Shown: positions 8,113-13,935 of the stretch, one piece after another
Layout: the number at the start of each line of letters is the position of its first letter
Numbering within the stretch: the first letter of the stretch is position 1
DNA from: Nitrososphaerota archaeon
Lineage (GTDB): Archaea; Thermoproteota; Nitrososphaeria; Nitrososphaerales; Nitrosopumilaceae
Reading direction: 5' to 3'
NCBI GenBank assembly: GCA_022564385.1
Contig: JADFLN010000032.1
Span: 1-14,318 of the forward strand
Length of the DNA: 14,318 bases
Notes under the pieces: model-generated
What the model was told of the DNA's origin: nothing
What the model saw: the letters and a program-made list of their open reading frames with translations, nothing else
The model's database searches: none
Position numbers and translations under genes: made by a program

Positions 8113-8846
8113 CTAAATGATTTTTCTAAAAATTTACACAAACCATTAAAATCATTGGGTGATGTAATTAACACATCTCCTGTAATTTTATGTACTTTTT
8201 TCACAAATTCTTCAAATTCTTGACCGTATGATGAAAACTCTAAATTCAAAAATTTGGCAGATTTTTGATTTTTTTCAGAAGGAAATAAAATGATTGGAAT
8301 TACTGAAAATCCTTTTAGATTATCAGAGAGATTCTGTACTTGTTCTAGATTTTGAACCACCTGTGTCATGAATCCCTTAGGCTTTGCCTCCAATTTTTTT
8401 CTGATTTTAGAAAAATTGGGGATATTTGAAATTGAAAGATACAAATCAATTTTTGAATCTATATCTTGCTCTCTTAATTTCTTTACAACTGTACTTGGGA
8501 TCTGACCTAAATTTGGCTTTCCTGTTTGTGATGGATCCCCCATGAGTACCAAAATACCTGAAAAGCCTATGTCAATACAATTGTCAACAAACTCTGCAAT
8601 CTCTTTTTCACTTTTGTCTCTAACTCTTAGACTAACTGTAATTGGTATATCTGAAATTTCTTTTCTAATGATCTTTCCAACTTCAATTGGTGAGACCCTT
8701 AGATTTCCTAACACATTTTCTGTAAGATGTATTGCATCGCATCTTTTTGAAATAATTTTTATTTTTTCGATAAATTTTGCAATTGATTGATTTGTATCTA
8801 CATCTGGTAAAATCTTGGGCGGATTAGCTTCATATCTTATTGTCAT
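8109..8846 (-). CDS. metF: Methylenetetrahydrofolate reductase-like protein
   Basis: This 245-residue protein resembles the flavin-dependent TIM-barrel reductases that convert methylene- to methyl-tetrahydropterin, the methyl donor for methionine synthase. Visible family features are an N-terminal YEANPPK (5-11) in place of the usual EFxPPK, LRVRD at 73-77 matching the conserved RDR strand, and GILVLMGDP at 97-105 matching the ALRGDxP loop. It is about 45 residues shorter than bacterial MetF (about 290), and similarity in the C-terminal half is weak, so activity and electron donor are uncertain. It lies tail to tail with metH, the stop codons sharing TTAA. A TATA box 26 nt upstream of the ATG implies a leaderless mRNA. 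The MTHFR family call is likely; the exact pterin cofactor is unknown. Confidence 0.72.
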   Translation of the reverse strand: MTIRYEANPPKILPDVDTNQSIAKFIEKIKIISKRCDAIHLTENVLGNLRVSPIEVGKIIRKEISDIPITVSLRVRDKSEKEIAEFVDNCIDIGFSGILVLMGDPSQTGKPNLGQIPSTVVKKLREQDIDSKIDLYLSISNIPNFSKIRKKLEAKPKGFMTQVVQNLEQVQNLSDNLKGFSVIPIILFPSEKNQKSAKFLNLEFSSYGQEFEEFVKKVHKITGDVLITSPNDFNGLCKFLEKSFS

Positions 8847-8869
8847 ATTGCCATTTTTTTTATCCTTGG

Positions 8870-8875
8870 TTAAAA
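8870..8875 (-). promoter_or_regulatory. TATA box of the MTHFR-like gene
   Basis: The minus strand reads TTTTAA here within GGTTTTAACC, centred 26.5 nt before the ATG at 8846. The spacing fits a leaderless archaeal transcript. The 74-bp gap also holds the promoter of the divergent Nudix gene, possibly AAATAAAA at 8895-8902, although that box is only about 22 nt before its ATG. Confidence 0.5.
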
Positions 8876-8920
8876 CCTTTGAATACCAAAACCCAAATAA
8901 AATTGTAGGAAAGAAACAAG

Positions 8921-9469
8921 ATGCTTTTAGATGATTTAAAACTACTACTTTCGAGCCCCATAAATCCTATGATAAAAACTGATGGACGGTACAGATTGGC
9001 ATCAGTTCTTGTAATAATTTATGGAAAAGAACCAATTGTTATAATGACTGAAAAACCAAAACATATGAAATTTCATGCAGGTGAAATTTCATTCCCTGGC
9101 GGAAAATTGGATGTTGGCGATTCAGATCTTTTACAAACAGCATTACGTGAAACAAGTGAAGAAATTGGACTTGAAATTACAAAAGATCAAGTGATTGGTC
9201 AACTGGAACCTGTTGTTACTTTGAATTCTGGTTTTTTAATTTTACCCTTTGTTTCAGTTATTGATGAGATTCCATCACTTGCCGCAAATTCTGAAGTTGA
9301 AAAAATTTTTCATATTACACTGGAACCCTTTTTGAAAACCATGGCAAATGACCAAAACCCATCTCATAACATCATTCAAGAAATGTACACTTTTGAATAT
9401 CATAATCAAATAGTGTGGGGTGCATCAGCTAGAATCCTGAGACAAATACAAAATCTTCTAAAACACTGA
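8921..9469 (+). CDS. Nudix hydrolase, CoA pyrophosphatase (NudL)-like
   Basis: This 182-residue cytoplasmic hydrolase probably cleaves coenzyme A or a related nucleoside diphosphate compound into two phosphorylated parts. It carries both marks of the CoA-pyrophosphatase subgroup. The first is an upstream block resembling the NuCoA motif, MTEKPKHMKFHAG at residues 42-54 followed by EISFPGG (55-61). The second is a Nudix box from Gly61 whose catalytic core is RETSEEIGL (76-84), with metal-binding glutamates at 77, 80 and 81. As in other NudL-like proteins, an Asp-rich stretch with one extra residue replaces the standard Gx5E spacing. Length is near the usual 190. It diverges from the MTHFR-like gene and lies 37 bp before the eL39 gene. 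The substrate is inferred from the subfamily and may differ. Confidence 0.85.
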   Translation: MLLDDLKLLLSSPINPMIKTDGRYRLASVLVIIYGKEPIVIMTEKPKHMKFHAGEISFPGGKLDVGDSDLLQTALRETSEEIGLEITKDQVIGQLEPVVTLNSGFLILPFVSVIDEIPSLAANSEVEKIFHITLEPFLKTMANDQNPSHNIIQEMYTFEYHNQIVWGASARILRQIQNLLKH

Positions 9470-9475
9470 GATTCA

Positions 9476-9483
9476 TTTAAAAA
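9476..9483 (+). promoter_or_regulatory. TATA box of the eL39-eL31 operon
   Basis: TTTAAAAA is centred about 27 nt before the eL39 ATG, which predicts a leaderless mRNA for the first gene. Just downstream, a perfect 10-bp palindrome, AAGAGCTCTT (9482-9491), lies between this box and the predicted transcription start, where a bound protein would block initiation; its role is unknown. Confidence 0.6.
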
Positions 9484-9506
9484 GAGCTCTTCGCGCCTGA
9501 ACATTC

Positions 9507-9665
9507 ATGGCTGCACGTAAGTCTTCTCCAAGAAAGATTCGTTTACTAAAAAAAACAAGACAGGCAGTACCAGTCCCAGCTTGGATCATCCTCAAAACAA
9601 AACGAGCTGTTAGAACAAATCCAAAACGTAGAGCTTGGAGATCAACCGATGTGGAGGTGGGATAA
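9507..9665 (+). CDS. rpl39e: 50S ribosomal protein L39e (eL39)
   Basis: This small basic protein of 52 residues lines the peptide exit tunnel of the archaeal large ribosomal subunit. It begins MAARKSSPRKIRLLKKTRQA and continues with the family blocks VPAWIILKTKR (22-32) and TNPKRRAWR (37-45). Length and sequence match the roughly 51-residue eL39 family well. About a third of the residues are Lys or Arg and there are no acidic residues until the last few positions. The TAA stop is directly followed by the ATG of the eL31 gene (TAAATG), so the two are cotranscribed from the TATA box at 9476-9483. Confidence 0.95.
   Translation: MAARKSSPRKIRLLKKTRQAVPVPAWIILKTKRAVRTNPKRRAWRSTDVEVG
9653..9660 (+). 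promoter_or_regulatory. Shine-Dalgarno sequence of rpl31e
   Basis: GGAGGTGG lies inside the last eL39 codons, 5 bases before the eL31 ATG. It is a strong match to the complement of the archaeal 16S 3' end and supports internal initiation on the bicistronic mRNA. Confidence 0.7.
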
Positions 9666-10124
9666 ATGTCTCAAGAACTAGAAAGAGTTTATACAATTAA
9701 TCTAGGTAAAGTTTTACTCTCTCAATCACAACACAGAGCTGTTAGAGCAATTAACATGATTAGAGAATTTGCTCGTCATCATATGAAAGTCGAGGAAATT
9801 AAAATTGAAGAAGAATTGGCTCATCAAATTTGGGCAAGGGGAGTTCGAAGTCCTCAAAGAAAAATTCGAGTTAGAATGAGTAAGACAGACGAAGGTTATG
9901 TTCTTGTTTCTCAATATGTTGAAGAAGAATCTGAAGAAACTCCTGAAAAAGATAACAAAAAAGTTGAAGATAAAGTAGATAAATCAATCATTGAAACCAA
10001 AAAAGTTGAAGACAACGTAGAAAAACCATCTAAGGAAGCACCAAAGAAAGAAAAACCATCTAAGGAAGCACCAAAGAAAGAAAAACCATCTAAGGAAGCA
10101 CCAAAGAAAAAATCAAAAAAATAG
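9666..10124 (+). CDS. rpl31e: 50S ribosomal protein L31e (eL31) with a repeat-built lysine-rich C-terminal tail
   Basis: The first 85 or so residues of this 152-residue protein are a normal eL31, a large-subunit protein near the exit tunnel: VYTINLGK (8-15), RAVRAINMIREF (24-35), IWARGVRSPQRKIRVR (55-70) and the final strand GYVLVSQY (77-84). Archaeal eL31 usually ends about there. Here a charged, low-complexity tail of about 67 residues follows, first acidic and Lys-rich with two VED(K/N)V(D/E)K copies, then three identical EKPSKEAPKK decapeptides (119-148) and a KSKK end. The tail is predicted disordered and basic at its end, and could bind rRNA or a factor at the tunnel exit; this is inference. 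It starts directly after the eL39 stop with a strong Shine-Dalgarno. Confidence 0.94.
   Translation: MSQELERVYTINLGKVLLSQSQHRAVRAINMIREFARHHMKVEEIKIEEELAHQIWARGVRSPQRKIRVRMSKTDEGYVLVSQYVEEESEETPEKDNKKVEDKVDKSIIETKKVEDNVEKPSKEAPKKEKPSKEAPKKEKPSKEAPKKKSKK
10020..10109 (+). repeat. Three perfect 30-bp tandem repeats inside rpl31e
   Basis: Three head-to-tail copies (10020-10049, 10050-10079, 10080-10109) are identical at every base and in frame, each encoding EKPSKEAPKK. Identity at synonymous positions suggests recent duplication by slippage or unequal recombination. There are no spacers, so this is not a CRISPR array. Confidence 0.95.
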
Positions 10125-10161
10125 TTTCTTTCAAAAAATTTTAATTTTTAAAAAAATTATT
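10125..10161. terminator. Bidirectional A/T-rich terminator between rpl31e and the FtsZ-like gene
   Basis: This 37-bp gap between convergent genes is almost entirely A and T. It reads T-runs on the plus strand (TTTTAATTTTT) and, on the minus strand, the complement of a run of seven A. Complementary runs around 10133-10156 could also pair. U-tract termination on both strands is the simplest reading. Confidence 0.5.
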
Positions 10162-11112
10162 TTATTCTAGTTGGTATAGATCCAATTTACAATCAATGCT
10201 ACAATCTGGTGTAGCCCAATCAAGTGTATCTTCTTGTGGAATTATTCCAAGAGGATCATAGTTGTCAAACTTTGTCATTCCTTGAATAGCAGATAGCATT
10301 ACTATTTTAGATTCATTAGAAGTTGATGTAATATCTATTTGTGAATTACTTTCATTTAGAATTCCACTGGTAAGATTTGTAATTGAGTTTATAACTCCAA
10401 CAGGAATATTATTTCCTCCAACTACATACAACATTGAGCGTTTTACTGTATTTGGTGGGGCATTTCCATAGAGCATTTTCAATGAATCTCTAAGTGAGTC
10501 TTCAATGTTTTGTCCTTCTTTGCTTGTTGTGAGTATGTTTGTTTCAGATAATATTTCCGATGAACCCAATGATTCTATTACGTGCATAATTGCAGAGTTT
10601 GCAATATCATAACATGCTTTAGGACTCAAATCTGGATTACTTTCAAGTAACGAATCATTATCAAGTACAATTGTACATTCAGAGTTCTCTCTAACTCTTT
10701 TTAGGGATACCCCCGAATTAAAAATTCTATCTTTTTCATATTTGAAAGGCATAATTGCAAATGAAATTAATCCTTTATTCATTTCCTTACACATCTCTGA
10801 TACCACTGGGGCCATAGCAGAACCTGCTTTTCCAGCTAAGTTACTCATCAATATTACTGTGGCATAACCTTCGATCTTTGATTTTATTTTATCAGCAACC
10901 TTGTAAGTTGAACCTCTGATTAATTGAACAGAAGGATTCACTACAAAATCTGTTGAAACATGAATAGACGAGTTTTCTGATGAGAAATCTTTTACATCAT
11001 TGCTAATCAAAAGACAATCAGAATTAATGGAATCTTTAGCTTTAACTGCTAATTTTGAGCCTATGCCACCTAAACCTATGACTAAAATTGGTTCTTTCAT
11101 TTGAAAACTCAT
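10162..11112 (-). CDS. Divergent FtsZ/tubulin-like protein with degenerate GTPase loops
   Basis: This 316-residue protein has an FtsZ-like fold signature. ILVIGLGGIGSK (9-20) matches the first nucleotide loop, and a PF(K)YE...R region followed by TIVLDNDSLL (147-156) matches the FtsZ PFxFEGxxR and VIPNDRLL blocks. The tubulin signature GGGTG(S/T)G is replaced by NLAGKAGSA (91-99). The T7 loop that supplies catalytic aspartates (NxDFAD) appears by eye as TNILTTSK near 191-198, without acidic residues. The protein may therefore bind nucleotide weakly and not hydrolyse it in the usual filament manner. Archaea of this lineage divide mainly with Cdv/ESCRT proteins and are known to carry a divergent FtsZ homologue of unclear role. 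It is monocistronic, with a T-rich TATA box about 29 nt upstream (11138-11145). An internal ATG at codon 5 is a possible alternative start. Confidence 0.8.
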   Translation of the reverse strand: MSFQMKEPILVIGLGGIGSKLAVKAKDSINSDCLLISNDVKDFSSENSSIHVSTDFVVNPSVQLIRGSTYKVADKIKSKIEGYATVILMSNLAGKAGSAMAPVVSEMCKEMNKGLISFAIMPFKYEKDRIFNSGVSLKRVRENSECTIVLDNDSLLESNPDLSPKACYDIANSAIMHVIESLGSSEILSETNILTTSKEGQNIEDSLRDSLKMLYGNAPPNTVKRSMLYVVGGNNIPVGVINSITNLTSGILNESNSQIDITSTSNESKIVMLSAIQGMTKFDNYDPLGIIPQEDTLDWATPDCSIDCKLDLYQLE

Positions 11113-11137
11113 TTCAGATCATATTCTTTTGATTTAG

Positions 11138-11145
11138 ATAAAAAA
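11138..11145 (-). promoter_or_regulatory. Probable TATA box of the FtsZ-like gene
   Basis: The minus strand reads TTTTTTAT here, centred about 29 nt before the ATG at 11112. This fits a short or absent leader. Assignment is by position and composition only. Confidence 0.4.
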
Positions 11146-11169
11146 CCTTCTTACGTTTTTTAAATCAAA

Positions 11170-11183
11170 TTTTAGATCTAAAA
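11170..11183. repeat. Perfect 14-bp palindrome between the tRNA methylthiotransferase and FtsZ-like genes
   Basis: TTTTAGATCTAAAA is a perfect palindrome starting 3 bases after the methylthiotransferase stop codon and about 58 bases before the FtsZ-like start. It could be a terminator hairpin for the upstream operon or an operator for the FtsZ-like gene. The arms are short and A/T-rich, so neither role is certain. Confidence 0.4.
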
Positions 11184-11186
11184 AAT

Positions 11187-12455
11187 TTAGCTTGCGATCT
11201 TTCCAAGAAGACTGTTTACAGTAACATCTGTAATTTCAACTGTATGTGATTGACCAATGTTTACTTCATTTTGAACAAAGATAGGCTTGTAAGCAAAGTT
11301 TCTGCCTTTGATACCCTCATCTATCTTTTCATCAAATAGAACTTTACCTATCCAACCGATCCACTTTTTGTTATTTTCTAATGATATTTTATTGATCTGC
11401 CCAAAAATTATCTTACTTCTTCGTTTGACTTCTGTAACATCAATTTGTTTCCATTTAGCTGCTTCGGTACCAGGTCTTGCACTGTACTTTGATAGATTTA
11501 CCATATCTGGTCTTGTTTCACTAAGCAAATTCACTGTTTTTTGAAAATCTTCTTCAGTCTCTGAAGGAAATCCAATGATAACATCAGTTGAAATTGTAAA
11601 GTCCCCAAATCTCTCTTTTACCTTTTTCACAATTTCTTTAAAAGTACCAACAGTATGACCTCTTTTCATATCATGGAGTACTTTGTTACTTCCACTTTGT
11701 ACTGGAATGTGAAGAAATTTGAAGACTTTGTCATTATCAAAAGATTCTATTAACTCTTCTTTGATTCTTGGCATATACATTGGATTCATCATGCCAACTC
11801 TAATCATAAAATTATCTGGAATCTCTACAACTGCATTTACTAGTGATGGTAGATCAGTTCCAATATCAAATCCATAGCAACCGTTGTCAGTAGATGTCAG
11901 CCAGATTTCTTTACACCCCTCGTTGATTTCTGTTTGTACTTGTCTAACAATATCTCCTAATCTATAACTTGAAAGATCTCCTTTGGATAATTTAGTCTGA
12001 CAAAATGTACATTCACTCATACACCCACTTGCAATCTCTACTATTCCAACTACTAGATTTAATCTGACCTTTGGAAGTCCAACCTTTGATAAATCAGAGT
12101 CTTCCAATGAAATCTGTTTTTTGCCATTTAATGCTGAATCAATTACTTGAAGTGTCTTTCCTAATGAGTTGGGTCCTAGCAGACTAGCATTTTCTGCAAA
12201 CTTTTCAACAGTTTTCTGTTCTGCTTTTGGAAAACATCCTGCTACAACTAATGGTTTTGATTTTAATGATTTTATTCGATGTATCATCTTATTTGCAGTA
12301 ACATCTTTGACGGAACATGTAACTATAATATTTAGATCAGACTCTGAAGAATTATCAACTAATGTATGACCACCATTTAGAATCAGTCCTGAAATCATCT
12401 CTGAATCTGCAAAACTAGCCGAACATCCATAAGCTTCTACGAAAATCTTTGCCAT
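11187..12455 (-). CDS. Archaeal MiaB-like tRNA methylthiotransferase (CDKAL1/e-MtaB type)
   Basis: This 422-residue radical-SAM enzyme is expected to add a methylthio group to t6A at position 37 of tRNAs reading ANN codons, giving ms2t6A. The N-terminal UPF0004 domain has cysteines at 11 (GCSAS), 47 (TCSVK) and 74 (GCFPK) for one iron-sulfur cluster. The radical-SAM motif SGCMSECTFCQTK gives Cys145, Cys149 and Cys152 for the second. HIPVQSGS and STDVIIGFPSET are typical of the MiaB barrel, and the last 60 or so residues resemble a TRAM RNA-binding domain. Length fits archaeal members rather than bacterial MiaB, which makes ms2i6A. It lies 3 bp after the lyase gene in the same operon, and no separate promoter is seen. 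Confidence 0.9.
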   Translation of the reverse strand: MAKIFVEAYGCSASFADSEMISGLILNGGHTLVDNSSESDLNIIVTCSVKDVTANKMIHRIKSLKSKPLVVAGCFPKAEQKTVEKFAENASLLGPNSLGKTLQVIDSALNGKKQISLEDSDLSKVGLPKVRLNLVVGIVEIASGCMSECTFCQTKLSKGDLSSYRLGDIVRQVQTEINEGCKEIWLTSTDNGCYGFDIGTDLPSLVNAVVEIPDNFMIRVGMMNPMYMPRIKEELIESFDNDKVFKFLHIPVQSGSNKVLHDMKRGHTVGTFKEIVKKVKERFGDFTISTDVIIGFPSETEEDFQKTVNLLSETRPDMVNLSKYSARPGTEAAKWKQIDVTEVKRRSKIIFGQINKISLENNKKWIGWIGKVLFDEKIDEGIKGRNFAYKPIFVQNEVNIGQSHTVEITDVTVNSLLGKIAS

Positions 12456-12458
12456 AAT

Positions 12459-13820
12459 CTATTCAAATAAAGAGTTGATTTCTTTATTACTCAATAATTT
12501 CTTTGAAACAACTAATTCTCTAATAGTCTTTCCAGTTTTTAGTGATTCTTCAAAGAGTTCTGCAGATTTTTGATATCCAATTTTTGGAGTTAATAATGTA
12601 ACAATTACTGGACTATTTTCAATATTCTTACGTAATTTGTCTTTGTTTGCAGTAAGTCCATCAATTAGATTTGCAGAAAATATTGGTAAGAAATTTTTGA
12701 GCATATCTGTTGATTCTAACATACACTTTAGCATTACGGGTAACATTACATTAAGCTCAAACTGTCCACTTTGCACTGCATAAGAAACTGTCGTATCATT
12801 TCCAATTATATTAAAACAAATCATGTTCATACATTCAGCTAAAGAAGGATTCACTTTTCCAGGCATAATGGATGAACCTGCATGCACAGTAGGAATTCCA
12901 AGTTCTGCCAATCCTGCAATTGGACCTGATGCCATTAGTCTGATATCATTTGCAATCTTTCCAATCTCTAGTGCCAAATTTCGTAAAGAGCCTGATAAAT
13001 TAGCAACTGCAAACCTACTTTGCAAACCATACTGCATATCTTTTTCAGGTTTTAGTGAAAGTTTAGAAATTTTTCCAAGTTCAGCTACTACGATCTTTCT
13101 GTAACCTTTTGGTGTATTTGCACCAGAACCTACAGCTGTTCCTCCAAGAGCAACATTTTGTAACTCTTTTTGTGATGCAACAACTTCATTTCTTGCTTTG
13201 GTAATTGATGTTACATAAGCTGCAAATTCGCTACCTAGTGTTACTGGTAATGCATCCATTAGGTGTGTTCTTCCAATTTTCTTAAATGATGAAAATTGTT
13301 TTGCTTTTTTAGATAGTGATTTTATCAAAATGTCAATAGCAAAAATTGTCTCTTTAAGATTCATTAAAATTGCAACATGCATGGCAGTTGGAAACGTATC
13401 GTTACTTGATTGTGACATGTTTACATGATCATTAGGATGCATGAATTGGTATTGCCCTTTCTTTTTATGTAGTATTTCTAGTGCAACATTTGCGATGACC
13501 TCATTGGAATTCATGTTAAATGCAGTACCTGCACCCGAGTTGATCATATCTACCACAAATTGATCAACATATTTTCCAGCCAAGATTTTATCACATGCAG
13601 AAACTATGGCCTTTCCACGTTTTGTATCAATGGATTTTGTTTTCATATTTGCTAATGCTGCAGAACGTTTAATCATTACAAATGACTTGATCAAATTTTT
13701 ATGGCTTTTATTTCCTGTAACGTAATACTGTTTGATTGCTCTTCCAGTAAATGCTCCATAATATGCGTCATATGGGATTTTAACTTCACCAAGAGAATCC
13801 TGGTCTAATCTAAATTTCAT
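12459..13820 (-). CDS. Fumarase/aspartase superfamily lyase: aspartate ammonia-lyase-like, possibly fumarate hydratase class II
   Basis: This 453-residue cytoplasmic enzyme adds or removes water or ammonia across fumarate. The superfamily signature GSSIMPGKVNP (315-325) contains the catalytic Ser316 and substrate-binding Lys322 and Asn324; Thr99, the SSN at 138-140 and His186 complete the expected active site. Subfamily evidence is mixed. Aspartase-like traits are YYG at 20-22, KGQYQF before HPNDHVN, GRTHLMDA (183-190), ANTPKGY (234-240), IGNDTTV (339-345) and a TIRELVV-type C-terminus. Fumarase-like traits are SQSSNDTFPTAMH (136-148) and FELNV (354-358), although Bacillus aspartase also has FELNV. 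I lean to aspartase but cannot exclude fumarase (fumC). It is the first gene of an operon with the tRNA methylthiotransferase; the start is the only ATG after upstream in-frame stops. Confidence 0.85.
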   Translation of the reverse strand: MKFRLDQDSLGEVKIPYDAYYGAFTGRAIKQYYVTGNKSHKNLIKSFVMIKRSAALANMKTKSIDTKRGKAIVSACDKILAGKYVDQFVVDMINSGAGTAFNMNSNEVIANVALEILHKKKGQYQFMHPNDHVNMSQSSNDTFPTAMHVAILMNLKETIFAIDILIKSLSKKAKQFSSFKKIGRTHLMDALPVTLGSEFAAYVTSITKARNEVVASQKELQNVALGGTAVGSGANTPKGYRKIVVAELGKISKLSLKPEKDMQYGLQSRFAVANLSGSLRNLALEIGKIANDIRLMASGPIAGLAELGIPTVHAGSSIMPGKVNPSLAECMNMICFNIIGNDTTVSYAVQSGQFELNVMLPVMLKCMLESTDMLKNFLPIFSANLIDGLTANKDKLRKNIENSPVIVTLLTPKIGYQKSAELFEESLKTGKTIRELVVSKKLLSNKEINSLFE

Positions 13821-13935
13821 GTTGACTTTATAACAAATTATCTCCTATTATTCATTCTTTTTTAGATGATTTCATAATTTCCTACTCTCTGATAAATGCC
13901 AATTATTATATAGGAATTGTAAATCATCGTGTTTA
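13821..13935. other. Divergent promoter region, lyase operon and NirK-like gene
   Basis: This 115-bp A/T-rich gap separates the two divergent start codons. The NirK-like promoter is clear, with a TATA box at 13906-13912. The lyase promoter is not: TTATAA on the minus strand lies too close to the ATG to serve as a TATA box, and TAATAGGAGAT further up is only a weak candidate for regulatory or ribosome-binding sequence. I see no RNA gene or conserved repeat here. Confidence 0.5.
13906..13912 (+). promoter_or_regulatory. TATA box of the NirK-like multicopper oxidase gene
   Basis: TTATATA is centred 27 nt before the ATG at 13936, the spacing expected for a leaderless archaeal transcript. It is the best TATA match in the window, consistent with a strongly expressed gene. 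Confidence 0.65.

Noticed and set aside
10020..10109. Regular 30-bp repeats that could suggest a CRISPR array
   Set aside because: The units are contiguous with no spacers, keep the reading frame of rpl31e and encode a Lys/Pro/Glu-rich tail.
12823..13104. 93-residue plus-strand frame
   Set aside because: It is the mirror of the conserved lyase active-site region; no ribosome-binding site or promoter is seen.
13821..13935. A possible tRNA or small RNA in one of the longest gaps
   Set aside because: No cloverleaf, T-loop sequence or stable stem could be found; the A/T-rich sequence is explained by divergent promoters.
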